DNA from: Microbispora hainanensis
GTDB taxonomy: Bacteria > Actinomycetota > Actinomycetes > Streptosporangiales > Streptosporangiaceae
NCBI RefSeq assembly: GCF_006874475.1
Contig: NZ_VIRM01000015.1
Span: forward strand, 62,001-126,000
Direction of reading: 5' to 3'
DNA: 64,000 bases
Shown: positions 27,197-35,554 of the stretch, in pieces
Layout: every line of letters starts with the position of its first letter
Position numbering within the stretch: the first letter of the stretch is position 1
Notes under the pieces: generated by a model
The model's database searches: none
The model's input: the letters and a program-made list of their open reading frames with translations, nothing else
Told to the model about the DNA's origin: nothing
Position numbers and translations under genes: made by a program

Positions 27197-28210
27197 CTAC
27201 AGGTACGTCCGCGTACGACCGGCCCGGTCGCGGAACATCCACCAGTTCCAGACCTGGGAAAGCACCATCAGCGGCACCATGACCGCGGCGAAGACCGTCA
27301 GAATCCGCAGGGTGCCCGCCTCCGCCATCGCCTCCGCCAGCCGCAGGCCGGCGCCGGGGGTGCCGGAGGTGACCAGTGCGAAGGGGTGCAGGCCCGCGCC
27401 GAGTGCCACGACGGGCAGGGCGGCCGCACAGGAGGTCGCGGCGAAGGCACGGCCCGTACGGCCCGCGCGCAGCAGAGCCGCCCCGGTGAGGAGCACGACC
27501 ACCAGGGCCGCGCCGGTCGCGAGGGCGGACCACGGGTTGACGAGGGCGTGCCGCGCCGAGGAGAGGAAGCCGGTGACGAGGACGGCCGCCGCCGCCACGG
27601 CCGCCACGAGCAGGGCGCGGCAGCCGGCCCGCGCGGCCCGCGCGCCCGGCTCGCCGCCGGTTCGCCAGGCCAGGAAGGCCGCCCCGTGCGCGAGGAACAC
27701 CGCCGTGGTCGTGGCGCCGCACAGCAGCACGAAGGGGTGGAGCAGGTCGGCCGGTCCGATCGAGAAGACGTTCCGGGCGTCCAGCGGCACCCCGGCGAGG
27801 AGGCGGCCGGTCACGAGCCCCCACCCCACGGCGGGCACCAGCCCGCCCAGGAAGATCAACCCATCCCAGAGCCGGCGTGCCGAGGCGCCCCGGTGGCGGC
27901 TGCGCAGCTGTACGGCGGCGTTGCCGACGACGATGCCGGCCAGGATCGCCGCGAACGGGAAGTACATGCCGGACAGCAGCCGCCCTTCCAGGAAGGGAAA
28001 GGCGCCGAACAGCACGCCCGCCGCGGCCACCAGCCAGACCTCGTTGCCGAGGAAGAACGGGCCGAAGGCGTTGAGCAGCGCGCGCCGCTCGCGGTCGTCG
28101 CGGCCGAGGCAGGGGGTGAGCATCTGCACGCCGTAGTCGAAACCGGCCAGGCCGAAATAACCGGCGAGCAGCAGCCCGAGCAGGGCCGGCCACACGAGTC
28201 CGAAAGTCAC
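27197..28210 (-). CDS. cydB: cytochrome bd oxidase subunit II
   Basis: A 337-residue integral membrane protein starting FGLVWPALLGLLLAGYFGLA and GFDYGVQMLTP, the conserved CydB opening in which GFD-x-G is invariant. NAFGPFFLGNEVWLVAAAGV, YFPFAAILAGIVVGNAAVQL and the terminal VLSQVWNWWMFRDR also fit. It is shorter than E. coli CydB (379). It pairs with CydA, whose gene ends 13 bases upstream, to form the high-affinity quinol oxidase that works at low oxygen. The cydCD exporter genes that commonly follow in actinomycetes are absent. The next gene downstream is the MEDS protein. Confidence 0.93.
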   Translation of the reverse strand: MTFGLVWPALLGLLLAGYFGLAGFDYGVQMLTPCLGRDDRERRALLNAFGPFFLGNEVWLVAAAGVLFGAFPFLEGRLLSGMYFPFAAILAGIVVGNAAVQLRSRHRGASARRLWDGLIFLGGLVPAVGWGLVTGRLLAGVPLDARNVFSIGPADLLHPFVLLCGATTTAVFLAHGAAFLAWRTGGEPGARAARAGCRALLVAAVAAAAVLVTGFLSSARHALVNPWSALATGAALVVVLLTGAALLRAGRTGRAFAATSCAAALPVVALGAGLHPFALVTSGTPGAGLRLAEAMAEAGTLRILTVFAAVMVPLMVLSQVWNWWMFRDRAGRTRTYL

Positions 28211-28223
28211 GAGGGCTCCTGTT

Positions 28224-29498
28224 TCACAAAGCGAGCGACGAGGCGGGCCGCTCCGGCTGCCCGTCGCCGGATGCGCCGCCCAGGTCGGTGCCGGCCGGGC
28301 CGCGGCGGGCGTACCGGACGATCAGCGCCACGTCGGCGACCGCAAGCGCGAGGAACACCCCGCAGAACAGGACCAGGGACGCCGTCATCGAGCCGACGGG
28401 CGACCGTGCGGCGGCCGCCGTGAGCTCGCCGTACACCGCCCACGGCTGGCGCCCCACCTCGCGCAGCAGCCATCCGCCGAGCGCGGCGACGAAGGGCAGG
28501 GGGACGGCGACCAGCATCAGGTAGGCCGCCGGGCGGAACCGGAGGTACCAGTCCCGGTGGAGCAGGACGAGGGCCACGACGACCAGCAGGAAGATCAGAT
28601 AGCCGGCGTCCTGCATGACGTCGAAGGCGGTGGCGATCCAGGCGGGCGGCCGGTAGTCGCCCGCGCCGAACCGCTGCACCAGGTGCGCCTGCACGTCCTC
28701 GACGCGCAGGGAGCCGAGGTCGTCGATGTGGCCCTGCAGGGTCGCCGCCTTCATCGGCTGGGTGTCCACGAGCGTCGGGATCTGGACGAACCCGTAGTAG
28801 AGCGCCACGAACGCCGCGGGCGTGGCCACGAACAAACCGAGCCGCAGCGAGGCGCGGAAGAACTCCCGCTCCGCCGTGCGCTTGAGGAAGTGGTAGGAGC
28901 TCACCCCCGCCACGAACACTCCACCGGTCATCAGCGCGGCGGTGGCCGCGTGCACCAGCGCGTTGATCGCGTTGGGGTTGGTGAGCAGGGCGCCGAAGTC
29001 GGTGAGGTAGGCGACGCCGCCGCGCACCTCGTGCCCCACCGGGTGTTGCAGGAAGCCGTTGGCCACCATGATCCAGTACGCCGAGGCGTACGCGGTGAGG
29101 GTGACCAGCCAGATCAGCGTGACGTGCACCGCCTTGGGCAGCTTCCCCCAGCCGAAGATCCACATGCCCAGGAAGGTGGACTCGGCGAAGAAGGCGACGA
29201 TCGTCTCCAGTGCGAGCGGAGCGCCGAAGACGTTGCCGGCGTACTCGGCCAGCCCGCTCCAGGCCAGCCCGAACTGGAACTCCATGACCAGGCCGGTGAC
29301 GACGCCCAGCACGTAGTTCACGACGTAGATCTGCCCCCAGAACCGGGTCATGCGCTCCAGGAGCGGTGTGCCCCGGAGGGCGTGCCGGGTGTGCATCACC
29401 GCGATCAGCGGGGCGAGGCCGAGGGTGAGCATGACGAACAGCCAGTGGAAGCCGGCCGTCGTCGCGAACTGGAGGCGCGCCAGCGTCTCGTCCGTCAC
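28224..29498 (-). CDS. cydA: cytochrome bd oxidase subunit I (short Q-loop form)
   Basis: A 424-residue membrane protein from GTG 29498. The start LARLQFATTAGFHWLFVMLT carries the His near residue 18 that ligates the high-spin heme. YVVNYVLGVVTGLVMEFQFG, LALETIVAFFAESTFLGMWI and INALVHAATAALMTGGVFVA, with the b558 His, are diagnostic, as is GRQPWAVYGELTAAAA. The Q-loop is of the short kind, explaining the length against 522 in E. coli. Upstream on this strand is a graveyard of broken genes rather than a regulator, and I see no Rex-type TTGTGAA-N4-TTCACAA site before the start. Confidence 0.93.
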   Translation of the reverse strand: MTDETLARLQFATTAGFHWLFVMLTLGLAPLIAVMHTRHALRGTPLLERMTRFWGQIYVVNYVLGVVTGLVMEFQFGLAWSGLAEYAGNVFGAPLALETIVAFFAESTFLGMWIFGWGKLPKAVHVTLIWLVTLTAYASAYWIMVANGFLQHPVGHEVRGGVAYLTDFGALLTNPNAINALVHAATAALMTGGVFVAGVSSYHFLKRTAEREFFRASLRLGLFVATPAAFVALYYGFVQIPTLVDTQPMKAATLQGHIDDLGSLRVEDVQAHLVQRFGAGDYRPPAWIATAFDVMQDAGYLIFLLVVVALVLLHRDWYLRFRPAAYLMLVAVPLPFVAALGGWLLREVGRQPWAVYGELTAAAARSPVGSMTASLVLFCGVFLALAVADVALIVRYARRGPAGTDLGGASGDGQPERPASSLAL

Positions 29499-29570
29499 CG
29501 GTGTCCGCCCGTCGTCGACGTTCGCCCGTCACCGGCGGGGAGAGGACCGGGGCGTGGGGGGTGCGACAAA

Positions 29571-29747
29571 TCAGCCCTTTTCTCGCAAAGTCCGCAAGAG
29601 TGGACGGATCATATCCTCACGCGTCTCGCGGCAGGTGCTGGGGGCAGCGGGCCGCATCAAGGCGGCGCGGGAGCCGTCCCCGCGTTCGGCGAAGACCGAG
29701 CGTGCCGCGGCGAGGATGGCCGCTCGTCGCGCCTCGGGGTCGCGCAC
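29571..29747 (-). pseudogene. remnant of a TetR family regulator
   Basis: From GTG 29747 the frame opens VRDPEARRAAILAAARSVFA then ERGD, an unmistakable TetR helix 1. It then leaves the family abruptly and stops after 58 codons, with no helix-turn-helix. Intact relatives are about 190 residues. An internal deletion removed nearly everything. It is back to back with the isochorismatase remnant. Confidence 0.6.
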
Positions 29748-29756
29748 CCGCTTTTC

Positions 29757-29980
29757 GCCAGGGCCGCCACCGCATACGGCAGCGGCCTGGTGGTGACCAA
29801 CGGTGAGGCGTCCAAGCCCTCGGGCCCGCTCTATCCGGAGCTGCTGGAGGTCATCGGCGACCGGCCGGTGATCGAGCGCACGACGGCCTTCAACTCCTTC
29901 CTCGATCCGGCCTTCGCCGAGGCCGTCCGTGCCACCGGCCGCCGAAGGCTGGTCATCGGCGGCATCGCCACCGACGGCGG
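29757..29980 (+). pseudogene. remnant of an isochorismatase-like (YcaC-type) cysteine hydrolase
   Basis: The plus frame over this stretch reads ARAATAYGSGLVVTNGEASK, then PLYPELLEVIGDRPVIERTT, and VRATGRRRLVIGGIATDG. This is the middle of a YcaC-type isochorismatase fold: the A-TAYG helix, the cis-peptide region and the strand before the catalytic Cys. The N-terminal Asp region is lost, and the frame turns into arginine-rich noise exactly where the nucleophilic Cys should come. There is no start codon in a reasonable place. It was probably a divergent partner of the TetR remnant next to it. Confidence 0.7.
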
Positions 29981-30032
29981 CGCACGTCCGCCGCCGCATC
30001 ACTCCCGGCTCGGCATGCGCCGCCGCTCGGGA

Positions 30033-30584
30033 TCAGCGGCGGAGCCGGGTCACGATGGCGTACAGGGCCAGGGAGAGGGCCGCCCAGCTCAGGGTGGCGA
30101 TCGTGAGCGACAGCCACAGCGGCCAGACGGTCACCGTGAGCGTGACGACGACGGCGAAGCCGATCAGGCCGAGGGCGCCGAAGATAGCGCCCCCCACGTC
30201 CTGCACGGCCTGGCGCACGCCCTCCTCCTTGGCGATGAGGGTGACGCTCGCCAGCAGGATCGCCGGGAACGCGAGGAAGAGCCCGCCCGCGCGCGGGCCG
30301 GCCAGCACGGACACCACCCCGGCGAGCGCCGACACCCCCGCGCCGAACGCGAACCGGGCCACCCAGTCGCGCTTGGGCGGCCGCCGCAGCTCGCTGAGCC
30401 GCAGCCGCACCTTCTCCTCGTCGTCAGAAGGTCGCTCGTCTTCAGAAGGTCGCCGGCCTTCGTACGGTCGCCCGTCGTCGGCAACCGGGCCGTCATCGGC
30501 CACCCGGCCGACATCGGACGGCCACTCTCCCTCGGAAGGCCGCCGGTCGCCGGGAGCCGGGCCGTCGTCTCGGCGGGCGCTCAC
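30033..30584 (-). CDS. DUF3147-like membrane protein with acidic repeat N-terminus
   Basis: 183 residues from GTG 30584, whose GTGA overlaps the stop of the upstream gene. The first 80 residues are hydrophilic and repetitive (DRRPSEGEWPSDVG, GRRPSEDERPSDDEE), apparently expanded by short tandem duplications. Four hydrophobic helices follow: WVARFAFGAGVSALAGVVSV, GGLFLAFPAILLASVTLIA, AIFGALGLIGFAVVVTLTVT and LSLTIATLSWAALSLALYAI. FLAFPAILLASVTLI resembles the conserved helix of DUF3147 proteins. The upstream gene is a second copy of the fold, so they may form a heteromer. Function is unknown. Confidence 0.65.
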   Translation of the reverse strand: MSARRDDGPAPGDRRPSEGEWPSDVGRVADDGPVADDGRPYEGRRPSEDERPSDDEEKVRLRLSELRRPPKRDWVARFAFGAGVSALAGVVSVLAGPRAGGLFLAFPAILLASVTLIAKEEGVRQAVQDVGGAIFGALGLIGFAVVVTLTVTVWPLWLSLTIATLSWAALSLALYAIVTRLRR

Positions 30585-31027
30585 GACAGGCGCGCCGGTG
30601 GCGGGGCCAGGTCGAGGGCCGCCGGCTGGGGACGCGGCCCGGGAACCGCCGTGGTCCGGACGCCGAGCAGGCCCTGCGGCGCCAGCGCGTACCCGGCGGC
30701 CACGACGACGCCCCAGACGGCGACCGCGGCCAGCGCCCCCCGCCAGGCGCCCCACCTGCGCAACAGGGGAACGGCGACCAGGCAATAAACGGTGAATCCG
30801 ACCGCGCCGATCTGCATGCCCTGAGCCGAGGCGAGGACGTCGGGCACACCGGTGATGGCGGCGGTGACGATGAGGCTGGCCAGGGCCACCGAAGGACTGG
30901 CGCAGAACACCCCGGCGAGCCGTTTCGGCGTCAGCATCTCGGTCAGCGCCGCGAAGGCCAGCACGAAGACGCCCCCCGCCAGCGCCTTCACGACGACCTC
31001 CACGATCTGGCCGGTCATCTCGCTCAC
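30581..31027 (-). CDS. DUF3147-like membrane protein
   Basis: 148 residues from GTG 31027 behind GGGAGGGGGCG. ATG 31018 is an alternative. Four helices are seen: VVVKALAGGVFVLAFAALTE, LAGVFCASPSVALASLIVTA, IGAVGFTVYCLVAVPLLRRW and GALAAVAVWGVVVAAGYALA. The segment KRLAGVFCASPSVALASL is the family hallmark, paralleling FLAFPAILLASVTL in the coupled next gene. The C-terminal tail is Pro-rich. The pair is divergent from kdpDE. Confidence 0.65.
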   Translation of the reverse strand: MSEMTGQIVEVVVKALAGGVFVLAFAALTEMLTPKRLAGVFCASPSVALASLIVTAAITGVPDVLASAQGMQIGAVGFTVYCLVAVPLLRRWGAWRGALAAVAVWGVVVAAGYALAPQGLLGVRTTAVPGPRPQPAALDLAPPPARLS

Positions 31028-31270
31028 ACCGCGCCCCCTCCCCGGAGCCGGCACAGATGGATCGGGGGACGCCGCTCGCCGGTTGAACCGCGTTGATTTC
31101 CGGCCCGGGTGTGCCCGAAACCCCCGGCGCGGACTGCGTACAGAGCGCGTCAATACTCGGTTCGAACCCGTATGAAAGCCGTCAAGAACGGCTAATTGCC
31201 ACCGGTTCGGGACTTTGCTTGTGCTGAGACCGGCAACGGTCCAGCGGATGTGATCACACCGAGGAGGGGG

Positions 31271-31327
31271 ATGTCGGACGTCATCTTCGTCTCTCGGACG
31301 GTTCCGGCCCTCGACAGGGAGAGGTGA
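31271..31327 (+). CDS. 18-codon leader ORF upstream of kdpD
   Basis: MSDVIFVSRTVPALDRER followed by TGA, directly behind an excellent GAGGAGGGGG. The stop is six bases before the kdpD ATG, and its last codons supply the kdpD ribosome binding site (GGGAGAGG). It is too polar to be KdpF. Translation of it may couple to or attenuate kdpD. It might also be fortuitous. Confidence 0.35.
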   Translation: MSDVIFVSRTVPALDRER

Positions 31328-31333
31328 TCGGCC

Positions 31334-33937
31334 ATGCCACGCGGGCGGCTGCGGATCTACCTCGGCGCGGCACCCGGGGTCGGGAAGACGTACGCCATGC
31401 TGTGCGAGGGCCACCGCCGCAGGGAACGCGGCACGGACGTCGTGGCCGGCCTGGTGGAGACCCACGGCCGCGTACGCACCGCACAACTGCTGGAGGGGCT
31501 GGAGGTCGTCCCCCGCACGACCCTGACGTACCGGGGCGCGACCTTCACCGAGCTGGACGTCGACGCGGTGATCGCCCGGCGCCCGAGCGTCGCCCTGGTC
31601 GACGAGCTGGCGCACACCAACGTGCCGGGCTCGCGCAACGCCAAGCGCTGGCAGGACATCGACGACCTTCTCGACGCCGGGATCGACGTGATCTCGACGG
31701 TGAACATCCAGCACCTGGAGTCGGTCAACGACGTCGTCCAGCACATCACCGGCATCCCGCAGCGCGAGACCGTGCCCGACGAGGTCGTACGGCGGGCCGA
31801 CCAGGTCGAGCTGGTCGACATGGCTCCGGAGGCGCTGCGGCGGCGGCTCGCGCACGGCAACGTGTATCTGCCGGAGAAGGTGGACGCCGCCCTCGCCAAC
31901 TACTTCCGCGTCGGCAACCTCACCGCGCTGCGCGAGCTGGCCCTGCTGTGGCTCGCCGACGAGGTGGACGAGCAGCTCGACCGCTACCGCGCCGAGCACG
32001 GCATCGCCGACACGTGGGAGGCGCGCGAGAGGGTCGTGGTCGCGCTGACCGGGGGACCGGAGGGCGACACCCTCGTCCGGCGGGCTGCCCGCATCGCCGC
32101 CCGCACCAAGGGCGCCGACCTGCTCGCCGTGCACGTCACCCGGGCGGACGGGCTCGCCTCCGGGGGCGACCCGGCGCTGCTGGCGCGTCAGCGCGCCCTC
32201 GTGGAGAGCATGGGCGGCACCTATCACCAGGTGGTGGGCGACGACGTGCCGCGGGCACTGCTGGCGTTCGCCCGCGGCGTCAACGCCACCCAGCTCGTGC
32301 TCGGCGCCTCCCGGCGCGGCCGGATCGCCCAGATCTTCGGCAGAGGGGTGGGCGTCGAGACGACCGCCAGGTCCGGCTCGATCGACGTCCACATGATCAC
32401 GCACGAGCAGGTCAAGAAGGGGCGGGAGCGCCCGCAGCGGTCGCGGGCGGCGCTCACCCGGCGGCGCAGGCTGACGGGGTGGGCCGTCGCGCTCACCGGC
32501 CTGCCGCTGCTCACCGCCGTCCTGCTGCCCTTCCGGGACACGCTGGCGCTGCCGAGCTTCATCCTGCTGTTCCTGACCACCGTCGTGAGCGTGGCACTGA
32601 TCGGCGGCATGTGGCCGGCGATCACGGCCGCGGTCGCCGCGTCGCTGCTGATCAACTTCTTCTTCACCCCGCCGACACACACGCTGACGATCGCCAATCC
32701 GGAGAACCTCTTCGCCCTGGCCGTCTTCGTCGTGGTCGCGGCGGCGGTCAGCATGATCGTCGACGTGGCGGCCCGCCGTACGAGGGAGGCGGCCCGCGCC
32801 GGGGCGGACGCGGAGATCCTGTCCGCGCTGGCCGGGCACGTGCTGCGCGGCGAGGGAGCCGTGCCGTCCCTGCTCGCGCGTACGCGGGAGACGTTCGGCC
32901 TGGTCTCGGTCACCCTGCTGGAACGGCGGCCCGAGGCGGGGCAGGGGCCGGACGACCGGTCCGACCCCGCCTCCTGGCGGATCGTCGCCACTTCCGGGGG
33001 AGAGCCGTGCACCTGCCCGGACGCCGCGGGCACCGACGTGGACATCGACGGCGACCTCGTGCTCGCCGCGCGCGGGCGGTTGCTCGACGCCTCCGAACGC
33101 CGCGTGATCGAGGCGTTCGCCGCGCAGATGGCCGTCGCCCTGCGGCAGGAACGGCTGGAGGAGGAGGCCGGGCAGGCCAGGCCGCTCGCGGAGGCCGACA
33201 GGATGCGCACCGCGCTGCTCGCGGCGGTCAGCCACGACCTGCGCACCCCGCTGGCCGCGGCGAAGGCCTCCGTGGAGAGCCTGCGCGCCACCGACGTCGA
33301 GTGGTCCCCGGAGGACCGCGCCGAGCTGCTGGAGACCGCGGACGAGTCGCTGGCCAAGCTCGACCGCCTGGTGGCCAACCTGCTCGACATGAGCCGCCTG
33401 CAGGCCGGGGTGCTCGGCGTGGCCGCCCAGCCGGTCGCCGTCGAGGAGGTCGTGCCCCGGGCGGTCGACGACCTCGGGCCGCTCGCCGCCGAAGTGAAGA
33501 TCGACATCCCGCACGACCTCCCCGAGGTCGTCGCCGACCCGGCGCTGCTGGAGCGGGTGCTCGCCAACCTCGTCGGCAACGCCGTCCGCTACACCCCCGC
33601 GGGAGAGAGCGTGCTCGTCACCGCCAGCAGATACGGCGACCGGGCCGAGATCCGGATAATCGATCGTGGGCCCGGTGTGCCGCGCGACGCCTACGACCGG
33701 ATCTTCCTGCCCTTCCAGCGGCTGGGAGACCGGGACAACCACAGCGGCGTCGGGCTGGGCCTGGCCCTGGCGCGCGGACTGACCGAGGCGATGGGAGGCC
33801 GGTTGTCACCCGACGAGACCCCCGGGGGAGGGCTCACCATGATCCTGACCCTGCCCGTCGCCGTACACCTCCACGACCTGCGGGAGAGCCCGGCGGATCT
33901 GGGGGGTTCTCTGGGTCTGGGGGGTGCGGCGTCGTGA
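31334..33937 (+). CDS. kdpD: KdpD-type potassium/turgor sensor histidine kinase
   Basis: An 867-residue protein from ATG 31334. The KdpD N-terminal domain (1-210) starts RGRLRIYLGAAPGVGKTYAM (Walker A) with LVDELAHTNVPGSRNAKRWQ. A USP-like domain (about 235-365) includes QLVLGASRRGRIAQIFGRGV. Four membrane helices at about 380-480 include LINFFFTPPTHTLTIANPEN in the loop. A GAF-like part is followed by the H-box AVSHDLRTPLAAAKASVESL (His about 633), N-box NLVGNAVRYTP and GVGLGLALARGL. It phosphorylates KdpE at low K+ or under osmotic stress. The KdpFABC pump genes it normally controls are not in this window. Confidence 0.93.
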   Translation: MPRGRLRIYLGAAPGVGKTYAMLCEGHRRRERGTDVVAGLVETHGRVRTAQLLEGLEVVPRTTLTYRGATFTELDVDAVIARRPSVALVDELAHTNVPGSRNAKRWQDIDDLLDAGIDVISTVNIQHLESVNDVVQHITGIPQRETVPDEVVRRADQVELVDMAPEALRRRLAHGNVYLPEKVDAALANYFRVGNLTALRELALLWLADEVDEQLDRYRAEHGIADTWEARERVVVALTGGPEGDTLVRRAARIAARTKGADLLAVHVTRADGLASGGDPALLARQRALVESMGGTYHQVVGDDVPRALLAFARGVNATQLVLGASRRGRIAQIFGRGVGVETTARSGSIDVHMITHEQVKKGRERPQRSRAALTRRRRLTGWAVALTGLPLLTAVLLPFRDTLALPSFILLFLTTVVSVALIGGMWPAITAAVAASLLINFFFTPPTHTLTIANPENLFALAVFVVVAAAVSMIVDVAARRTREAARAGADAEILSALAGHVLRGEGAVPSLLARTRETFGLVSVTLLERRPEAGQGPDDRSDPASWRIVATSGGEPCTCPDAAGTDVDIDGDLVLAARGRLLDASERRVIEAFAAQMAVALRQERLEEEAGQARPLAEADRMRTALLAAVSHDLRTPLAAAKASVESLRATDVEWSPEDRAELLETADESLAKLDRLVANLLDMSRLQAGVLGVAAQPVAVEEVVPRAVDDLGPLAAEVKIDIPHDLPEVVADPALLERVLANLVGNAVRYTPAGESVLVTASRYGDRAEIRIIDRGPGVPRDAYDRIFLPFQRLGDRDNHSGVGLGLALARGLTEAMGGRLSPDETPGGGLTMILTLPVAVHLHDLRESPADLGGSLGLGGAAS

Positions 33938-34602
33938 GCCGGATCCTCGTCGTCGACGACGAGCCGCAGATCCTCCGCGCGCTGCGGATCAACCTGGCCG
34001 CGCGCGGCTATGAGGTCGCCGTCGCGGCGGACGGCGGCTCCGCGTTGCGCGAGGCCGCGGACCGGCGCCCCGACCTGATCGTGCTGGACCTCGGGCTGCC
34101 CGACATGGACGGAGTCGACGTCATCCACGGCGTACGCGGCTGGAGCAGCGTGCCGATCATCGTGCTGTCGGGGCGCAGCGGCAACCAGGACAAGATCGAC
34201 GCGCTGGACGCCGGGGCGGACGACTACGTCACCAAGCCCTTCGGCGTGGACGAACTGCTGGCCCGCGTGCGCGCGGTGACCCGGCGCACCGGCTCCCGGG
34301 AGAGCGAGCCCGCCCGCGTGAGGATCGGGGAGCACGTGGTCGACCTCGCCGAGAAGACCGTCTCGGGCGACGTACGGCTGACCCCGACCGAGTGGCACAT
34401 CCTCGAACTCCTCGTGCGCAATCCCGGCAAGCTGATCAGCCAGCGGCAGCTGCTGAGCGAGGTGTGGGGCGCGCAGTACGTAAAGGAGACGCACTACCTG
34501 CGGCAGTACATGGCCCAGCTCCGGCGCAAGCTGGAGAAGGAGCCCGCCCACCCCGTCCACCTGATCACCGAGCCCGGCATGGGCTACCGCTTCACCCCCT
34601 GA
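33934..34602 (+). CDS. kdpE: KdpE-type OmpR family response regulator
   Basis: 222 residues from GTG 33934, overlapping the kdpD stop (GTGA). The receiver (1-120) has RILVVDDEPQILRALRINLA, the phospho-Asp in LIVLDLGLPDMDGVDVIHGV, a Ser switch in VLSGRSG and DYVTKPFGVDELLAR. The winged-helix domain is RLTPTEWHILELLVRNPGKL, then QRQLLSEVWGAQYVKETHYL and KLEKEPAHPVHLITEPGMGY, the form specific to KdpE. It would activate kdpFABC elsewhere in the genome. The cognate kinase is kdpD. Confidence 0.93.
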   Translation: MSRILVVDDEPQILRALRINLAARGYEVAVAADGGSALREAADRRPDLIVLDLGLPDMDGVDVIHGVRGWSSVPIIVLSGRSGNQDKIDALDAGADDYVTKPFGVDELLARVRAVTRRTGSRESEPARVRIGEHVVDLAEKTVSGDVRLTPTEWHILELLVRNPGKLISQRQLLSEVWGAQYVKETHYLRQYMAQLRRKLEKEPAHPVHLITEPGMGYRFTP

Positions 34603-34810
34603 CGACCGCACTTCCGCTGCCGTCCTTCGAGCGCTCCGGCGCGCGTCGTGGGGCGGCGCTTCGGGCAGGGCAGCTCGGTCAGGCAACTCGGGCAGGGCGC
34701 CTCGGGACGGCGTCCTCCGGGCGGCTCGAAACGCGCGGTGGGAAAGGGCGTCTCGGGACGGGGCCGGGGGCGCGGAACTGTCGGTCGGGTCCGGAAGAAT
34801 CACTCTCATC

Positions 34811-35188
34811 ATGACCACCACCGCGCTGCCCACGTCCGCGCCGCCCGTCGCCGCGCGGACCATCACTGCGCCGCCCTCGTCCGCGCCGGCCACCGCTGCC
34901 GCCGCGCTATCCGCCGACGTGCTGACCATCACCGCGCTGCCCTCGTCCGCGCCGGCCACCGCTGCCGCGCCGCCCGTCGCCGCGCCGGTCGAGGTGCCGG
35001 TCGAGGTGCCGGTCGAGGCACCGGCACGTGCCCTGCCGGTCGAGCTCATCGACGGCCCCGGAGGCAGGCTCTACCTGCTGCCCTTCGCGCCGCTCACCCC
35101 GGACGACTGCGAGGCCCTGTCCGCGCTCCTCGCCGCCCACGCCGCCGCCGTACGCGGGAAGGAGTCCGCCACCCCCCAGCCCGAGTAG
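34811..35188 (+). CDS. hypothetical protein with Ala/Pro repeat N-terminus
   Basis: 125 residues from ATG 34811 with only a weak GGAAG upstream. The first 75 residues are low complexity: a 66-base in-frame duplication (34859 and 34925) gives two TIT-A-x-PSSAPATAAA blocks, then three 12-base units give VEVPVEVPVEAP. The last 50 residues look like a real small domain: LPVELIDGPGGRLYLLPFAP then LTPDDCEALSALLAAHAAAV. I do not recognise it. The repeats suggest a flexible tether. The preceding 200 bases after kdpE hold similar short repeats and no gene. Confidence 0.45.
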   Translation: MTTTALPTSAPPVAARTITAPPSSAPATAAAALSADVLTITALPSSAPATAAAPPVAAPVEVPVEVPVEAPARALPVELIDGPGGRLYLLPFAPLTPDDCEALSALLAAHAAAVRGKESATPQPE

Positions 35189-35223
35189 ACCCGGCCCAGG
35201 CTCTCCATGCGATGACCGGGCCT

Positions 35224-35424
35224 TCAGGTGAGCGTGTAGTCCGTGTCCCCGAAGTCGGCTCCGGTCTGCTCCTGCCGGATCTCCGCAAGCCGGTGGGCGC
35301 GTACTTCTGCGGCCAGCCGATCCATGTCGGCCTTTTTCTGTTCCTCCGACCGCACCGGCAGTCCTGCGGCCTCACGGCGCTCACGCACCCTGCGCTTTGT
35401 GTCCTCCCACCCCACAGGGGTCAT
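35224..35424 (-). CDS. small charged hypothetical protein
   Basis: 66 residues from ATG 35424, chosen over ATG 35445 because GAGGGAG sits five bases upstream. The sequence MTPVGWEDTKRRVRERREAA continues with SEEQKKADMDRLAAEVRAHR and LAEIRQEQTGADFGDTDYTL. It is almost entirely charged amphipathic helix, like a coiled coil or a small DNA-associated protein. No family is recognised. It is convergent with the Ala/Pro-rich hypothetical and divergent from the oxidoreductase. Confidence 0.55.
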   Translation of the reverse strand: MTPVGWEDTKRRVRERREAAGLPVRSEEQKKADMDRLAAEVRAHRLAEIRQEQTGADFGDTDYTLT

Positions 35425-35489
35425 TCGTACTCCCTCATCTTTCATCGGTCACGGCGAGGAATCGTGTGGCTTAGATCACATCAGGTGCA

Positions 35490-35517
35490 TGTCACGTATG
35501 GGCGGGCCGCTTCCATC
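35490..35517 (+). promoter_or_regulatory. candidate ECF41-type promoter for the oxidoreductase-sigma pair
   Basis: TGTCACG (35490-35496) matches the -35 TGTCACA described for ECF41 promoters, and CATC (35514-35517), 17 bases on, is one base from the -10 CGTC. It lies 38 bases before the oxidoreductase start. ECF41 factors commonly autoregulate, so control by the downstream sigma gene is plausible. Confidence 0.35.
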
Positions 35518-35554
35518 TGCTGGTCGTCAACGGTTCGGACGAGGAGATGGAACG

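Noticed and set aside
28224-29600. Rex operator upstream of cydA
   Set aside because: No TTGTGAA-N4-TTCACAA-like palindrome is present in the 100 bases before the start.
30581-33742. A 1053-codon minus-strand frame antisense to kdpD
   Set aside because: Real only from GTG 31027 downstream. The antisense part is Arg/His/Gly-rich with no domain.
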